NCBI GenBank assembly: GCA_003508835.1
Contig: PUFA01000210.1
Location: forward strand, 1,802,501-1,866,500
Direction: 5' to 3'
Source: Eonycteris spelaea
Lineage: Eukaryota; Chordata; Mammalia; Chiroptera; Pteropodidae
DNA: 64,000 bases
A model generated the notes under the pieces. It worked only from the letters and a program-made list of their open reading frames with translations. It was not told the DNA's origin and did not search any database. Every line of letters starts with the position of its first letter. The stretch's first letter is position 1. Shown piece after piece: positions 1-10,912 of the stretch. Position numbers and translations under genes: made by a program.

Positions 1-490
1 CCACTTTTAAGCTACAGGTGTAACCTCTATCATAAACCCGTCCTTTTTCTCCCAAGACAGAACTGACCCACTCTTTCCATTCCCCTTACAGTCTTCTATG
101 GCTGCACATGGAATATGATCCTGCAGTATTTGGAACACTTAGGACTCCTCCATTTGACTAAGGTCCTTGTGGGAAGGGACTGTGGACAGCTTTGTCATCT
201 TTGTCCCAGCATCTTCCTCAGAGCCGTGGCATTGGCATATGGTAGGTACTCAGTGAAGAGACGTGCGCTGTTTTATCCCACTAAGAAGAGGTAACAGTTT
301 TTTTTTTTTTTAACTAATTCTCCTTGGCCTCCTGACTCTCATGCTCTGTAAGCTCATTAAGCAGGTGGAGCTGACATTACCTTGCACCTCACCTTCTTAG
401 GCAGGAAAGAGTTTTCTGAACCCTTTTCCTCCATGCTTTTAAAATAAAGGCCTTAGGAGAGCAACAAAAGCAAAAATAATATCTTTTATT
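1..490. other. Unique non-coding DNA, no element recognised
   Basis: No gene or confident repeat is visible. A run of 14 T lies at 298-311. The stretch near 200-260 has wording faintly like the end of an L2 (a 'ggtaggtactcagtgaa' string), but it is too short to call. Confidence 0.5.
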
Positions 491-520
491 CTTTTATACT
501 GTGAGCTTTTATACTGTGAC
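491..520. repeat. 15-bp tandem duplication
   Basis: CTTTTATACTGTGA occurs at 491-504 and again at 506-519, giving two adjacent 15-bp units that differ only in the last base. This is a small local duplication of the kind made by replication slippage. Confidence 0.9.
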
Positions 521-600
521 TGTGTCTTATTTGTTTATAATCTTAGTACCTAGACCGGTGCCTGATTGCATGGTAGATGTTCGATTAATTTCTGTTAAAC
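515..600 (+). mobile_element. L2 LINE 3' end fragment
   Basis: The order 'tgtcttatttgtt', 'cttagtacctag', 'ggtgcctg', 'atggtagatgttcgatt' follows the conserved 3' terminus of L2 (cause, occurrence, 'gtgcctggcacatagtaggtgctcaa'). It is a short and diverged non-LTR retrotransposon relic with no coding capacity. Confidence 0.6.
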
Positions 601-1690
601 TACATAAATGACATGACATGATATATAAAAGGAAAGGAGGAGGGAAAGAAGGAAGAAAGGGACCAGGACAAATGCCTGGTAGAACTTGGAACTCGGGACA
701 CAAGCCCAACAAAATACTCAAAATGCTTTAGGAGAAGCTATTGTTGTTTAAGAGAGGGAGTATCCTTGTTTTCTCTCCGTGTAGCTGCAGAAAGCTAGAT
801 TGCTTATGTGAAGCTCCATGATAAATAGGGGAGGTGCGGGTAGATCTAGGGCCACACATGATGGAAAGAGAAAAGGCGAGTCTGTCTACTTTGAGTCTTT
901 GTGCCTTGCTCGCCTCTTATCAGGACAGAGATGGGAAACGACTCATCTCTGCTGAGGATAGAGATGGGAAACGACCCCTTTCCTGACTGGCCCATGGATG
1001 GATGGCCTGGAAGACAAATGAGGGGAGGAAAGTCATCCCACTCTCACTCTTCAGAGGTATGTTCCTTCTGTCATGTGAACAGGAGGACTGATTACCCTGT
1101 AAGAGTTCCTGTTTTCTCCTCCTTGAAGTTGGTCCATTTTCTGTAGACCTCAAACATCTGTACTGTGGTACACTAAAATCATTACAAGACAGGCCACTAG
1201 TCCAGTACAGATGCATGCGTTTGCACACACACACTCACACACACAGGCACAAGCAGACTTTCTGTCATAGCTCATTCCCCTTATGGACAAAATGCGGTGT
1301 GAGTGAGCTGGCAGATGCACACCCTGGAGGTTCTGAGCTACGTCACCCCCTATCAGTCCTCTCTGAAGATCCAGACAGGATATGGGAGGGGCTGCAATGA
1401 GATGGGTGGGCACTATGGATTTCCAGCTGGAGCAAAACCTTTCTCTCCCCAAGGGATGGAGCTGTCTCTATAGCTACTCAGTAGCTGTGTCATGCCGAGG
1501 CTGAATCCAGGTTTTATCTGCCTCCCTTCTTGAAGCCTTTCTTTCTTCCCCTTATGAATTCCAGAGACATCTTTTGAATGTTGAGCTTGGGAAGCAAGAC
1601 CAAGACCTGTTTATGTGCCAAGAGTTCTTACTAGACTTTGAATAGCCTCAATACCAACTTTCCTGCGCTCCTCTTTATCAGATCAACCAG
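601..1690. other. Unique DNA with purine tract and CA repeat
   Basis: No gene is recognised. There is a pure purine run at 627-662 and a short (CA)n with one interruption at 1224-1245. AGAGATGGGAAACGAC appears at 927-942 and 960-975, a 16-bp direct repeat with a 33-bp period. Open frames on both strands around 900-1450 overlap each other and resemble no known protein. Confidence 0.5.
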
Positions 1691-1694
1691 TCAA

Positions 1695-1880
1695 TCATAG
1701 ATTTGATAAATATTCATGGTTCCTTTACTTTGTGTCAGGCAGTGTGTTAGGCACAGAAGTAGGCATTTTCATTCCCGTTTTAAGATGAAGAGATGGAAGT
1801 TCAGAGAGGTGAGGGATTTGTCTAAGGTCACTTACCTAGACAGTGGCTGATTCATGAATCAAAGGCCTGTTTAATGGGCT
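1695..1880 (-). mobile_element. MIR SINE, antisense
   Basis: Read on the plus strand, the segment has the antisense MIR order: 'gtgtcaggcagtgtgttaggcac', then 'cattcccgttttaagatgaagagatgg', then 'gtctaaggtcacttacctag'. These correspond to the LINE-like tail, the core and the tRNA-related side of MIR. Confidence 0.7.
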
Positions 1881-2980
1881 TTTTCACTTTACCAAGGTTT
1901 TAACCAATGTGGGTATCAGTGACAGGAGGTCAGGAGAGGGCAGGACATAGGGGGTTATTTCCTAAGCCTGTGGATAACCACTGAGGCAGCGAGGCAGAGG
2001 GACGCCTGGCTGGGTGTGATGTATGGGAGATGACAGCATTGTGCCGGGTGTGCCACGAAGAATTAATATCAAGGAGGTGCGACGGAGCATCAGAAACTTA
2101 ACAACAGTGCCGAGAGATCAAAGATTTGATATCTCTGGCAGAGTGAGCTATCAGGAGTGATCAAAGCAAAACAAAAGGGTTCATTTCGGTGCCCTGTGCA
2201 TTAGTGGCCTGACTCTCTGACTCTGGACACAAAGCAAATCATCATGGTTTGAGAACTCTGCTGACACCCGCCTGGACTTCCTTTCTTTCTTCTCTCTCTC
2301 TCTCTCTCTTTTTTTTTGACATATCTTTACATCTCATTGTTGCCTGTCCATAAAAACAAACATTATTATGCCTGCTTTCCTCTGCTCACCCTCAAGTTGG
2401 CTGGCTCTCCCATTTCCTTCTGAAAGCTTTTCTGCCTTCTTCAGAAGCCAGCCTTGTTTGGAGGATGCAGTTGGAGGACAGTGGGACTGTCATAGCATAC
2501 TACTTCAGAGCTGACTGCTTTGCTCTGTCCTTGTAACGAGGGCCCCAGGAATGAATGTTTAAGGCTGGTGGTCTCTGTTCCTGAGGCCCCTGAAGATCAC
2601 CCCACTGAATGCCCTGCCTCCCCTTCTAAACCCAATATCCCACAGTGGGTCTCCGAGGCCCTTCTTTGGAAACATGGGGCTCCCCTGAACCCAGTTTGAC
2701 AACCACGGATATAGCTACTCTTAAGTTTCTTAAAGTTCTGATATTCAGTGGTTCTAGGGGAGCCATGAAGCATCAACTCCGTCATAAATTTATGATCTAT
2801 GACATGTTTTCTAGAATTTTTCTCTCAGAAACTTCCCTGTGTTTCTTTTGGGATTTCTCTGGGGATAAACCTTTGATGTCACAGAAGAGTCCCAACTTCT
2901 CAAGATGGCTATTTACAAGTGGCTCCAGCCTACCTTTCCAGACTCTCTTCTTCCCCTACCATTTCCCTTCTTTCAATGAA
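1881..2980. other. Unique DNA with a CT-rich tract
   Basis: A (CT)n tract merging into poly-T occupies 2281-2317. 'cagtttgacaaccacgg' near 2690 is faintly like a hAT-Charlie terminus but too short to classify. Frames at 2597-3064 show no domain or splice context. Confidence 0.45.
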
Positions 2981-3360
2981 CTGTGTATGGAACCACACAC
3001 CATTTCTGGACTTGCCATGCATTCCATGCCTGCACGCCTTTGCTTATGCTACTCCCTGAGGTAGGAACACTCCCTTCTCACCTTCCTCCTAGGAAACTCC
3101 TACTCATCCTTCAAGGCCTGGCTCAGATGCCCTCTCTTGAAAGGTTTCACCTTTTTATCATGCTCTTATACAGGGAGTCCACTGCTTCTTTCTCTGAGAA
3201 GCCTTATCCTCTGGGACTAGCCTCTACCGGGGGTCTCGCATAGTCTGTCATGGCTAACTTAGACGAGCCATCTTCCTCTCCAGATTGGAGGTTCCTTGAT
3301 TGCAGGGGCTTAGCTCTGAATCCCAATGCCTAGGACAGAGCTTCACAGGTGGAAACTAGT
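2981..3360 (+). mobile_element. L2 LINE, end of ORF2 and 3' UTR
   Basis: The order of landmarks matches L2 in sense orientation: 'cttgccatgcattcc' and 'actccctgaggtaggaacac', then 'ctactcatccttcaaggcctggctcagatgcc', then 'tctctgagaagccttatcc', and finally 'ggaggttccttgattgcaggg' with 'caatgcctaggacagagc'. The 139-residue and 86-residue frames here are relics and readthrough of this element, not genes. Confidence 0.85.
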
Positions 3361-4444
3361 CTGTACATGGGTGTGAAATGACTGAGCAAAACAGCAGAGG
3401 CACCTGTGCAGCTGGGTATTTCCCCAGAAGAGGCAACTGCTGGGGCAGCACCCTCCACCCCCACGAGCCTGGACTGGACACCCTCCCATACACCGCAGGC
3501 TTCCTGTTGCCCACTGCTGTGAGGCTGAGTCACAGATGCTCAGGCTACACCCTTTCTTCCTCACCTCCTGTCCCCTTGGAAAGCATTCTACACCAGAAAC
3601 ATGGGGCTTGCCTCAGCCTGAGAAGAATACTACAGCAAGATCTCAGAGTTGACAGGTCTTAAAATTAACATACGTAAATGGACAGGAGTCCCCGGTTTGG
3701 TGCTGCATCTAAATCCGGAGGACTTGGCTTCTGTGGTCAGTAGGAAGCCCAAGGGCTGAGAACCGCGCTGCTCTCTCTGTATGCCCAGCCCTGCCAGGCT
3801 GGTGTTTTCCTCTGCACTGCCCCCTCCTCTGCCCCTGGAATGTCTGGCCATTCTACCCTGGCTGAGCTGTGTTTTTTATGGTCCTCCTTCTTCTAATCTC
3901 TCTGTCTGCCTCACAAAGTAGAAAATTCAATTTAGTTCCCGAAGAAAATCAGATTTGACTTAGCTTGATCCATTCCCACAATTGCTACTGAAACACTGTC
4001 TCTGTGAGGACAAAAGGGCCAAGCTAGTGACTTCCTGTGGGGAGGGGCCATCTAGCACACCTGTGTCTGAGCGCCTAATCTGGTATAGACCCAAGTGGAG
4101 ACATCTACACTGACCTGAAGCCCTCGGTTCCAAACTCCAGTGACAAGGAGACCCAGAGGGATGGCGTTAGCGTGGAGTGGGTTTGCCCAGGTGTGAGCAT
4201 TTCTCCTTGCAGACCCCACACCCAGTAACTCTGAGAGGAGCAGGACAACAGTACCTGGGAGCCTGCCAGCACATCCTGCATGACAGTGGGACACAGGCAA
4301 TCCATTATGGGATAGGGCATATTGGTTTACAGGGATGGACTGAGAGAGTCTGGGTGTGATAGGGTAATAATGATGCTTCAGGGCGGTGCTACAAGTGGAC
4401 AAGGTGCGGCCATCACACCGGGGAAGCCAGCCCCAGTGAAATAC
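3361..4444. other. Unique GC-moderate non-coding DNA
   Basis: No repeat family is recognised. Overlapping short frames occur on both strands (3330-3851, 4052-4402) with serine/proline-rich low-complexity translations and no motif, as expected by chance in GC-richer DNA. Confidence 0.45.
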
Positions 4445-4595
4445 ACAGGACTACACAGGTGCAGGGTCAGAGAGGACCTCTGAATAGCTGTGTAACCTTT
4501 TGAGTCACTCAAAGCCCCTGAGCCTCACCTCAGTTTTCTCCTCTGTAGAAGGGGTGTGGGGGTGTTATATGAATTGGCATCATCCTGTGGCACCC
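4445..4595 (+). mobile_element. MIR SINE, sense
   Basis: 'gaatagctgtgtaacctttt' followed by 'ctgagcctcacctcagttttctcctctgtagaag' is the conserved MIR core in sense orientation (tRNA-like head upstream). Confidence 0.75.
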
Positions 4596-4599
4596 CATG

Positions 4600-4775
4600 A
4601 ATGCCTCCACTGTGCACACCGTGCTTGCTCACCATACTAAGGTGAGGTGTCGAGGGTGTGCTTCTCCACTAGGATGCAGGCCCCTGGAGGGTCAGGGTGT
4701 CTTTCTTACTGCTTTGTTCAGGTGTTAAGCATCTATCTGGCCTGTACAGAGCAGCGTTTGTTCACCTGAACTGAG
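4600..4775 (+). mobile_element. L2 LINE 3' end fragment
   Basis: 'ctccactaggatgcaggcccctggagggtcagggtgtct' corresponds to the L2 segment where a line of 'agaatgtaagctccatgagggcagggactttgtct' stands in the consensus. A degraded terminus follows. Confidence 0.65.
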
Positions 4776-5257
4776 ACAATAAATGTTAGACTGCAGTGTA
4801 GGACCCAAAATGTAGAACCTATGAAACCCTGGACAACATGGATTTCTATAGGGTAGGGAACTGAGGCTAGAGTAGGAAGCCCTGAGTACTCATCAGTGGA
4901 GTGAGGACTGTGAAGGGGGCAGAGCTGGTCCAGTAAGTAGCGTGGTCACCTGGAACAAAGATTCTACATCCTTGGTCCCTCCTGCCGCTTTTGCTGATTC
5001 CATGGCCCCTCTTCTCTCCTGCAGTCATTCGAAACGGGCAGGGCCGAGGCTGCTTTTCTGAGCTCCATGCAGCTCCCTGAGGCTGTCCCAGTTCCAGGGT
5101 GCTGTGTCGTTGAGGAGCAGATCCCAGGCTCTGAAACTTGAAGGGCGTGAGAAGGGGTGGGGTAGAGCTGGGCAGAGGGCTGTCCAGTTGCTGAGGAGAC
5201 CCTGAAAGAGGTGGCTTTGGGAGCAGGTGTGCATGCTTACAGGCTTAAACCGGGCCT

Positions 5258-5450
5258 AAACAATGGCAACGCATATTTGGCAATGCCTGGAGACATTTTT
5301 GGTTGCCAGGACTGAGTGGTGCTGCTGGCATTTAGTGGGTAGAGACCAGGGATGCTGCCAGACATCCTACAGTACACAGGACAGCTCCCCCAACCATGAG
5401 TCAACAGTCCAAAATGTCAGCGGTGTAGAGCTAAGGAAGTCCAGGCTGAG
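5258..5450. mobile_element. MER20 (hAT-Charlie MITE)
   Basis: 'atttggcaatgcctggagac' and 'tttttggttgccaggactg', then 'ctggcatttagtgggtagag' and 'gggatgctgccagacatcc', follow the body of MER20 closely. The termini are worn. MER20 is non-autonomous and eutherian-wide; copies have been linked to endometrial gene regulation in placental mammals. Confidence 0.9.
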
Positions 5451-5579
5451 ACTCCACCACACTTTCCTCGCTGGTCTGTCTTTTATCAGGTCCTCCTTTG
5501 AGCCATTTTCTCCTTTGACTCCTGAGATAATTCTTAATTGACAAACAAATTTGCATGCAATTTCTCCATTTCTCAACGT

Positions 5580-5945
5580 CTTAGCATAGTTGGTAAACTC
5601 TCCATGGTCTGACCCCTGCTTACCACATCTCCGGCCCCATCTTCCATTTCTCTCCTAGCTCTCTTCTCCAGCAACACCATACTTTTTAGACCTCTGAGAA
5701 AATCACGCTCTTTTTTACCTCCAGGCCTTGCCCATGCCTCAATGACCCAGTCCCAGGGCCCACCCCACCAGCTCTTACTTAATCCTTTAAGATTCTGCCG
5801 AACGCCACCTCTACCACCACTTGTAGGTATTCTTGTGTCTACGTCTCACATTTCTGCAGTCATCTCAAGGTCACAGACGTGATTTTTATTAACCTTGGAG
5901 ACCCAGCACCCTGAACTGTGTCTGGTCAATGAACAGGTAGAGGAA
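5580..5945 (+). mobile_element. L2 LINE, ORF2 3' region
   Basis: 'aactctccatggtctgaccc' then 'ctgcttaccacatctcc' and 'cccatcttccatttctctcc' match the late L2 ORF2 in sense orientation. 'ccaggccttgcccatgcc' and a degraded 3' UTR follow. No intact frame remains. Confidence 0.8.
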
Positions 5946-8329
5946 ACAGGCCTGCCCAAACTTCACACACTATGTTGCTGGAAAGACCTGGATTGACACT
6001 CAGGTCTTCAGACTCCAAGTCAAGTTTTGCTCACCAGGCCTCAGGCTACGTGTTGGTGCTGAGCCACTTGACCCCTCCAGCTCCCAGTTAGAGAAGAACA
6101 AGGGACTAATCAGGCCTGGCTGCTGCCACCTCCCTAAGTGCTCCCGTTTACTCACAAGCTAAAAGACAAAAGCCCGGGCCCCCCAGCGTATGTCGGATCA
6201 AAAACAAAGAACAAAAAGGAATGTGAAAGAAAGATGCTGGAAATAGTAGCTACTTTGATGCAGGCAACTCTTTGAGGAAGCAACTGAGGACTGAGCCCCC
6301 AGCAGGGAGGAGAAGGAGGGGGAGCTGCCCGAAGGTGAATCGCATCGTTAAGGGAAGGACTTTGCTCACAAGCTGCTAGCTGGGCTGGATTCCAGGGAGC
6401 ACCAGGAATGGGGGGATGCATTAATCCCATCTCCTCACATCCTGCCTGGGGGCCTTACAATCTGTTCCATCAGGAGACTAAAGATTCCTACAGGAATGGC
6501 AATGAGAGCCAGAGATTTGGGAAGGAGGATTATAAGTAAGGGCTGAATAACATAGTAATTCATATGAGACTATAATTAACACTAAAATTTTTATAGTTTA
6601 TAATAATGCAATAATTTAATCAGTCATTATATTGAGTCCAGAGATACAGGAATGTCCAAATCTCGTCCTTGAAATAGTCACTTCTCATGAGGTCCCAATG
6701 AGAAATACAAGCACACAGTGAGAAGCAAAGCTATGCTTTATTGTTAGCTGGGCTTGGGCTCAAAACTCTGGAGTTCTCTGGTCAGCAGATGAGACTATGC
6801 TTTCTGCTCAGCAGGTTTTGCCTAAACAGCTTCACAACAATGGCCGATCCAATACACCACCAGCTCCGGAAAGGCTGGAACCAGAGACACAAGGACAGTG
6901 AGGGAGTGAGCATTTTTCTCCAGCTCCTGGTCCGGAGTTGGCCTGGGAAGCCTGGCACAGGACCAGGACACTGTCTCTAGTTTGGCTGCTGTGTGGGAGA
7001 ACACAGGAGAGGAGAGGAGACACTTGTAGGAAAGCGATCTTGAGATGCTGGGAGCCTGGCCACCAAGACATTGTGGCTGAAGAGAATCCCAGAGGACGTT
7101 GGGATCTGACCCCAGAGGGCTGTAGGGCAGAAATGGCAGCTGTGGGACCCTAGTCTTGTCAGAAGAGCAAGCAAACCAGAAGTCAGCATGGGGCTAAACC
7201 CTAAGGTAAAAAGCAGTGCTTAAGTGTTTCAGTTTGGACCCCAAACAACTCGCCTACCCACCAGATTCACAGGCAGTGTCGTGAAATCCAATATCAAGGG
7301 AGGCGGGTTGGCCCCCATGGTGAACGTTGAAGAAATGACCCTTAGGCTTTCGAGGCTTCTTTAGATATTGGGAGGATTTCACCTCTGCAGTAAGAGGACA
7401 ACCCTACAATTCAAATGAGTAATTTCTACCACCTTTCTTAAAAAGTCAGTTATGGTCCTTTACAGTCTCAGTTTTGCCTTTGGGCTGCTGAACTTTTCAG
7501 AAACTTTAAAGCAAGGTGGGAAAGTATTTTTTGAGATGGTAAAGAGTCACAGGGCCATGAACGCAGTAGGAGCTCAGCAGATATCTTGGAAGAGAAGGAA
7601 GGGGACCCCAGTCATGGCCAAGGTGCCCTGTCCAAATGGCTTCATACCACAGGACAGCAGCATCAGAAGCTTAGGACACCTCAACCGTCTTCCCTGGCCC
7701 TCTCTTCATCCTCTGGAGGGGGGCGCAGTGCTGGGAAGATCAAACTAGTTTGTATCTTTGAAAGGATCTAGATTCTTTTCTACTCCTGCTGAGCTGTCAC
7801 TTGCTGTAAAAACGATCATTGATATTCAGCCATTATACTTCCATAATCATTAATATTCTTAAAAGGCTCTTGGAAACACATTTATACAAGGCTACGCGAT
7901 CAGTTTCTACATTTACTTTCAATTTAAATACGGGCTTTAGCCAGAGTTTTGATGTGCTGTTTACTTTAATTACTGTTCTGCCCCTATCTGTGTCTTGACA
8001 CAGTGTCATTTAATATTTTATGAATTTCCTTTAGCCCATTTTTTTCCCTGATATGTGTGATTCTAAGGAGCTATTGATGCAATTTTTTTTAAAAAAACTT
8101 GCATTTTAAACTTTTCTGAGGCTCTCTGTAAACAAGACGTGGCATGTCTATTGCGTCTCTTCCCCTGGTGATAATGGGAGGGAATAAATAAACCAACAGA
8201 CAGCTGCTTTACCAAGCTGGCACAGGGATGCCAGGATATTTGGCCCTGCCGGGGGCTCAGAGTGACAGCCCAGCAACTTCAGACGAGGCAGGGTGCAGCC
8301 CAAAAGAAATCAGAGTTGCTTCTAACGGT
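5946..8329. other. Mostly unique DNA with an AT-rich repeat-free block
   Basis: A possible antisense MIR scrap lies at 5950-6050 ('gacctggattgacactcagg'). The rest shows no element I can name. The AT-rich part at 7770-8230 is free of recognised repeats and has a near-palindromic T8/A7 run around 8079-8102. A 98-residue frame at 7452-7748 has no recognisable domain. Confidence 0.45.
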
Positions 8330-8445
8330 GTGGTCTAGTGGTTACGGAACACCTGGGAGCCCCACCTTTGAACCACTGAATCAGAATCTGCACTTTAACA
8401 AGATCCCCAGGTGTTCTGTGTGCACAATAAAAGTTGAGAGGCGTG
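8330..8445. mobile_element. MER5-type hAT-Charlie element
   Basis: 'gaaccactgaatcagaatctgc' followed by 'actttaacaagatccccagg' and 'gtgcacaataaaagttgagagg' is the characteristic end of MER5-like MITEs. The first half is shortened. Confidence 0.8.
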
Positions 8446-8639
8446 CACTAAAGGAAATCAATCAGTGGGTGAGAAGAAAACAGGCTTTGTCTCTTTCTCA
8501 AAATTCCCAGGCTTTCGTGGGAAAACAAAACTACTTTCAGGTTCTATGGCAGATTATCAGGGCCAATTCTAAATAAGTACTTTAAATGTTGTGTTTGCTA
8601 TTTGCCCCAAGATTTTCCCCCATTTTTCCATTCATCTCT

Positions 8640-8900
8640 GTGTTCATTTAAGAAATCTTTACTTAGTCTCACTGGGAGCGAGGAATTACGGAAAGCGATA
8701 AATAAGACGTGGAGTGCTATGACAGAGGTACGTGGAGTGTGCTAAAGGCACACTGAAGTGGAGGCTAATAGAGAGGTCAAAGACGTTTTCATTGAGGAGA
8801 TTAATTTTTGAACTAATTCTTGAAGGATGAACAGGAGTTCTACAAGTTGAAGAGAGGTGTGGCTGGGAAGATAATGTTAATGGAGGTCAAGGAAGCAATG
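8640..8900 (-). mobile_element. L2 LINE fragment, antisense
   Basis: The plus strand reads as the complement of L2: 'gctatgacagaggtacgtgg', then 'gaggtcaaagacgttttcattgaggag' and 'gaactaattcttgaaggatgaacaggag', matching the familiar antisense phrase about 'ttgaaggatgaataggag'. Confidence 0.7.
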
Positions 8901-10045
8901 ACTAAAAGACACGGGTGCGTAAACATTCAGGACAGGCTTTAAGATGGAATGGCACTGTCTTCCATTCCGTCGGCATGGTCCAGATGTTGCTGGATCCAGT
9001 CAAGGGCGAACTGACCTGCGTGGCCCAGAGCACACAGCCTCTGCAGCAGGGAGGCTCACAGGGGAGGTTTACCCATTCTTGGGAAGAAAGGGCTTCCTAA
9101 TTGGGACTGTGGTTGACTGCTGCTGGACAGAGAAACAAGCATGGGGACCCACAAACTCATATCAACCAATCCCTGGTGGTGGCTTATGATGGTACCCTTT
9201 GCCTCTCTGTAAAATCTGCAAAATGGGTTCCCGTGAAGGTTAGACGCATGAGAATATGTGAAAGAAATGGGATCTGAGCATGAGCATGAATCTGACGTTG
9301 ATGACTAGAGCAGGAAGGTGAATAACAACAAAGACAAGGAAAATAAAAAGGCCAGGTAAGCATCACTGTGACCCTAGAGCAATGGAGATTCGAGGCATGA
9401 ACCCCAGAAGGAAGTAGAGGGTTTTCACTGGCCCCATTTCCAGCTTCCTCTGCCTACTCTATTGGCACTTACTATAGAAACTAGGCCCTTGGCCAGCGAC
9501 AGATCAATACTTCCACTGAAGAGTAACCCTCTCGTGGGGCAGCCCAGAGCAGGGTTACAATCTCAGTGATGTGCCTTGGGGATTGGGGGGTTCCTGCAAA
9601 AGGGGACTTTGCAGGTAACAGACAGTTGTCAGGCCTCAGAAAACGGGGAATGAGAGAAGAGGACACTGAAACCTGTAACTCAGGTTTAAGGATAAATATT
9701 ATTTCCTTGTCTCTTTCTGTATGAACTGAAATAAACTCTCCTTTGGGCAGCACCTAAGCAAAGAGATGACATGAACTCATTGTGAGTGAAGAAATCCAGC
9801 TAAAAATTACTTTTCCATTTTTTCCCTCCTGATATATGGTGTTTATCATGGGTAACAGATGAATGGATGATCTTAGTTTAATGGCAAAAGTAAGGGGAAT
9901 TAATTCTGATACTGAAGTTACAAAATAAATACCCTATGTTTCTTTCTAGATCCTGCCCTTCTAGGCATCTGGGAAAGTCTATCAAATATTGCATTTATTA
10001 GTTCTCAGTGCTGTTTGAATTCCTGATTCAGCTTGACAATTTTTA
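8901..10045. other. Unique DNA, possible MIR scrap
   Basis: 'tctctgtaaaatctgcaaaatggg' at about 9204-9228 may be a sense MIR core remnant. Nothing else is recognised. The frames at 8915-9753 overlap in opposing directions and look accidental. Confidence 0.4.
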
Positions 10046-10105
10046 TGAAACTTCAAGCACAGTACCTAGCATAGAGAAGATGTTCAACACGTGTAATAAT
10101 TTCTT
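10046..10105 (+). mobile_element. L2 3' terminus scrap
   Basis: 'caagcacagtacctagcatagagaagatgttcaac' is the L2 terminal phrase (consensus sense 'agcacagtgcctggcacatagtaggtgctcaa') in diverged form. Confidence 0.55.
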
Positions 10106-10194
10106 TCTGTGCATAGCTATTCCACCTGCTGGTTATCTTTATGTGAATTTGTGTGGGTTTGGTCAAAGAAAGACTGGTTTACTTTCAATTGTAA

Positions 10195-10440
10195 TCATAG
10201 CAATAACTGTACCATTTATTGGGCAATCTACTATGTGCCAGAATTTTTATATACATTTTGTCATTTAATCCTCCAGTCTGCCCTATGAAATAGATACTAT
10301 CATCTCCATTTTGCAGATAAGCAAACTGAGGCTCAGAGAAGTGAAGCAACTTGACCAGTTAAAAGCTACCATGTAACTGCTAGAGCTAGGATTTGGCTAG
10401 CAGTCACCTCTAGCCAACCAGCCTAACCCGAGCTCTTCTC
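10195..10440 (-). mobile_element. MIR SINE, antisense, near full length
   Basis: The plus strand carries 'ccatttattgggcaatctactatgtgccag', 'catttaatcctccag', 'ctccattttgcagataagcaaactgaggctcagagaagtgaagcaacttg' and 'gctagagctaggatttg'. This is one of the best preserved MIR copies in the window. Confidence 0.93.
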
Positions 10441-10446
10441 TCCTTC

Positions 10447-10503
10447 TTTTATTTGTTTGTTTGTTTGTTTATCATTCATTCATTCATTCATTTGTTTATT
10501 TAT
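10447..10503. repeat. Simple repeat (TTTG/ATTC/TTTA)n
   Basis: Tetranucleotide runs of TTTG, then ATTC, then TTTG/TTTA abut the 5S-like unit. Read on the minus strand they form an A-rich tail directly downstream of the 5S sequence, which is what a 5S-derived retroposon would carry. Confidence 0.9.
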
Positions 10504-10624
10504 TACACCTACGGCACCTGTTCTTCCTAGGTGGTCACCCATCCAAGTACTAACCAGGCCTGACCCTGCTTAGCTTCCAAGATCAGACGGGATTGGGCTT
10601 GTTCAGGGTGGCATGGCCATAGAC
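10504..10624 (-). rRNA. 5S rRNA-derived pseudogene or SINE head
   Basis: Read on the minus strand, the 121 nt follow 5S rRNA from end to end: a start resembling GTCTACGGCC, an intact 'aagctaagcagggt' internal promoter region (box C side), 'cctggttagtacttggatgg', and a 3' end near 'ggtgccgtaggtg'. Several substitutions, for example in the 'cccgatctcg' region and near the 3' end, make a functional gene unlikely. It is followed on the same strand by an A-rich tetranucleotide tail, suggesting retroposition. 5S-derived SINEs are known in fruit bats, but a lone 5S pseudogene is equally compatible. Confidence 0.93.
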
Positions 10625-10684
10625 TTTTTACTGCCTTCTAAACAGAGAACCTGAGAGTTGGGAGGACTGTCAGATCAGCTAGGC

Positions 10685-10912
10685 AAGTGGTTTTGGACTG
10701 TGGGCCATTTTGCCCCCAGGGGATGTTTGACGATGTCTAAAGATGTTTTTGGTTGTCACGACTAGGTGGAGGGGTGAGTCTCATACTACCGGCATCCAGT
10801 AGGTGGAAGCCAAGGATGCCACCCAAAGCCCTACAGGTCAGTCCCAACAATGACGGGTTATCCTATCTGAAACGTCAGTAGTGCTGAAGTTGAGGATCAC
10901 TGGTTCGACCAA
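10685..10912. mobile_element. MER20 (hAT-Charlie MITE), near full length
   Basis: 'ccattttgcccccaggggatg', 'gatgtttttggttgtcacgac', 'ccggcatccagtaggtggaag' and the closing 'gctgaagttgaggatcactgg' cover nearly the whole MER20 consensus, including a terminus resembling the hAT inverted repeat. Confidence 0.93.

Noticed and set aside
927..975. Minisatellite
   Set aside because: Only two 16-bp matches at a 33-bp period; the second halves differ, so no array exists.
7715..7740. CTCF-like G-rich string 'ggaggggggcgcagtg'
   Set aside because: It lacks the CCA left part of the core and fits poorly.
10447..10503. CRISPR-like array
   Set aside because: Units are 4 bp with no spacers. This is an ordinary simple repeat; no CRISPR array occurs in the window.
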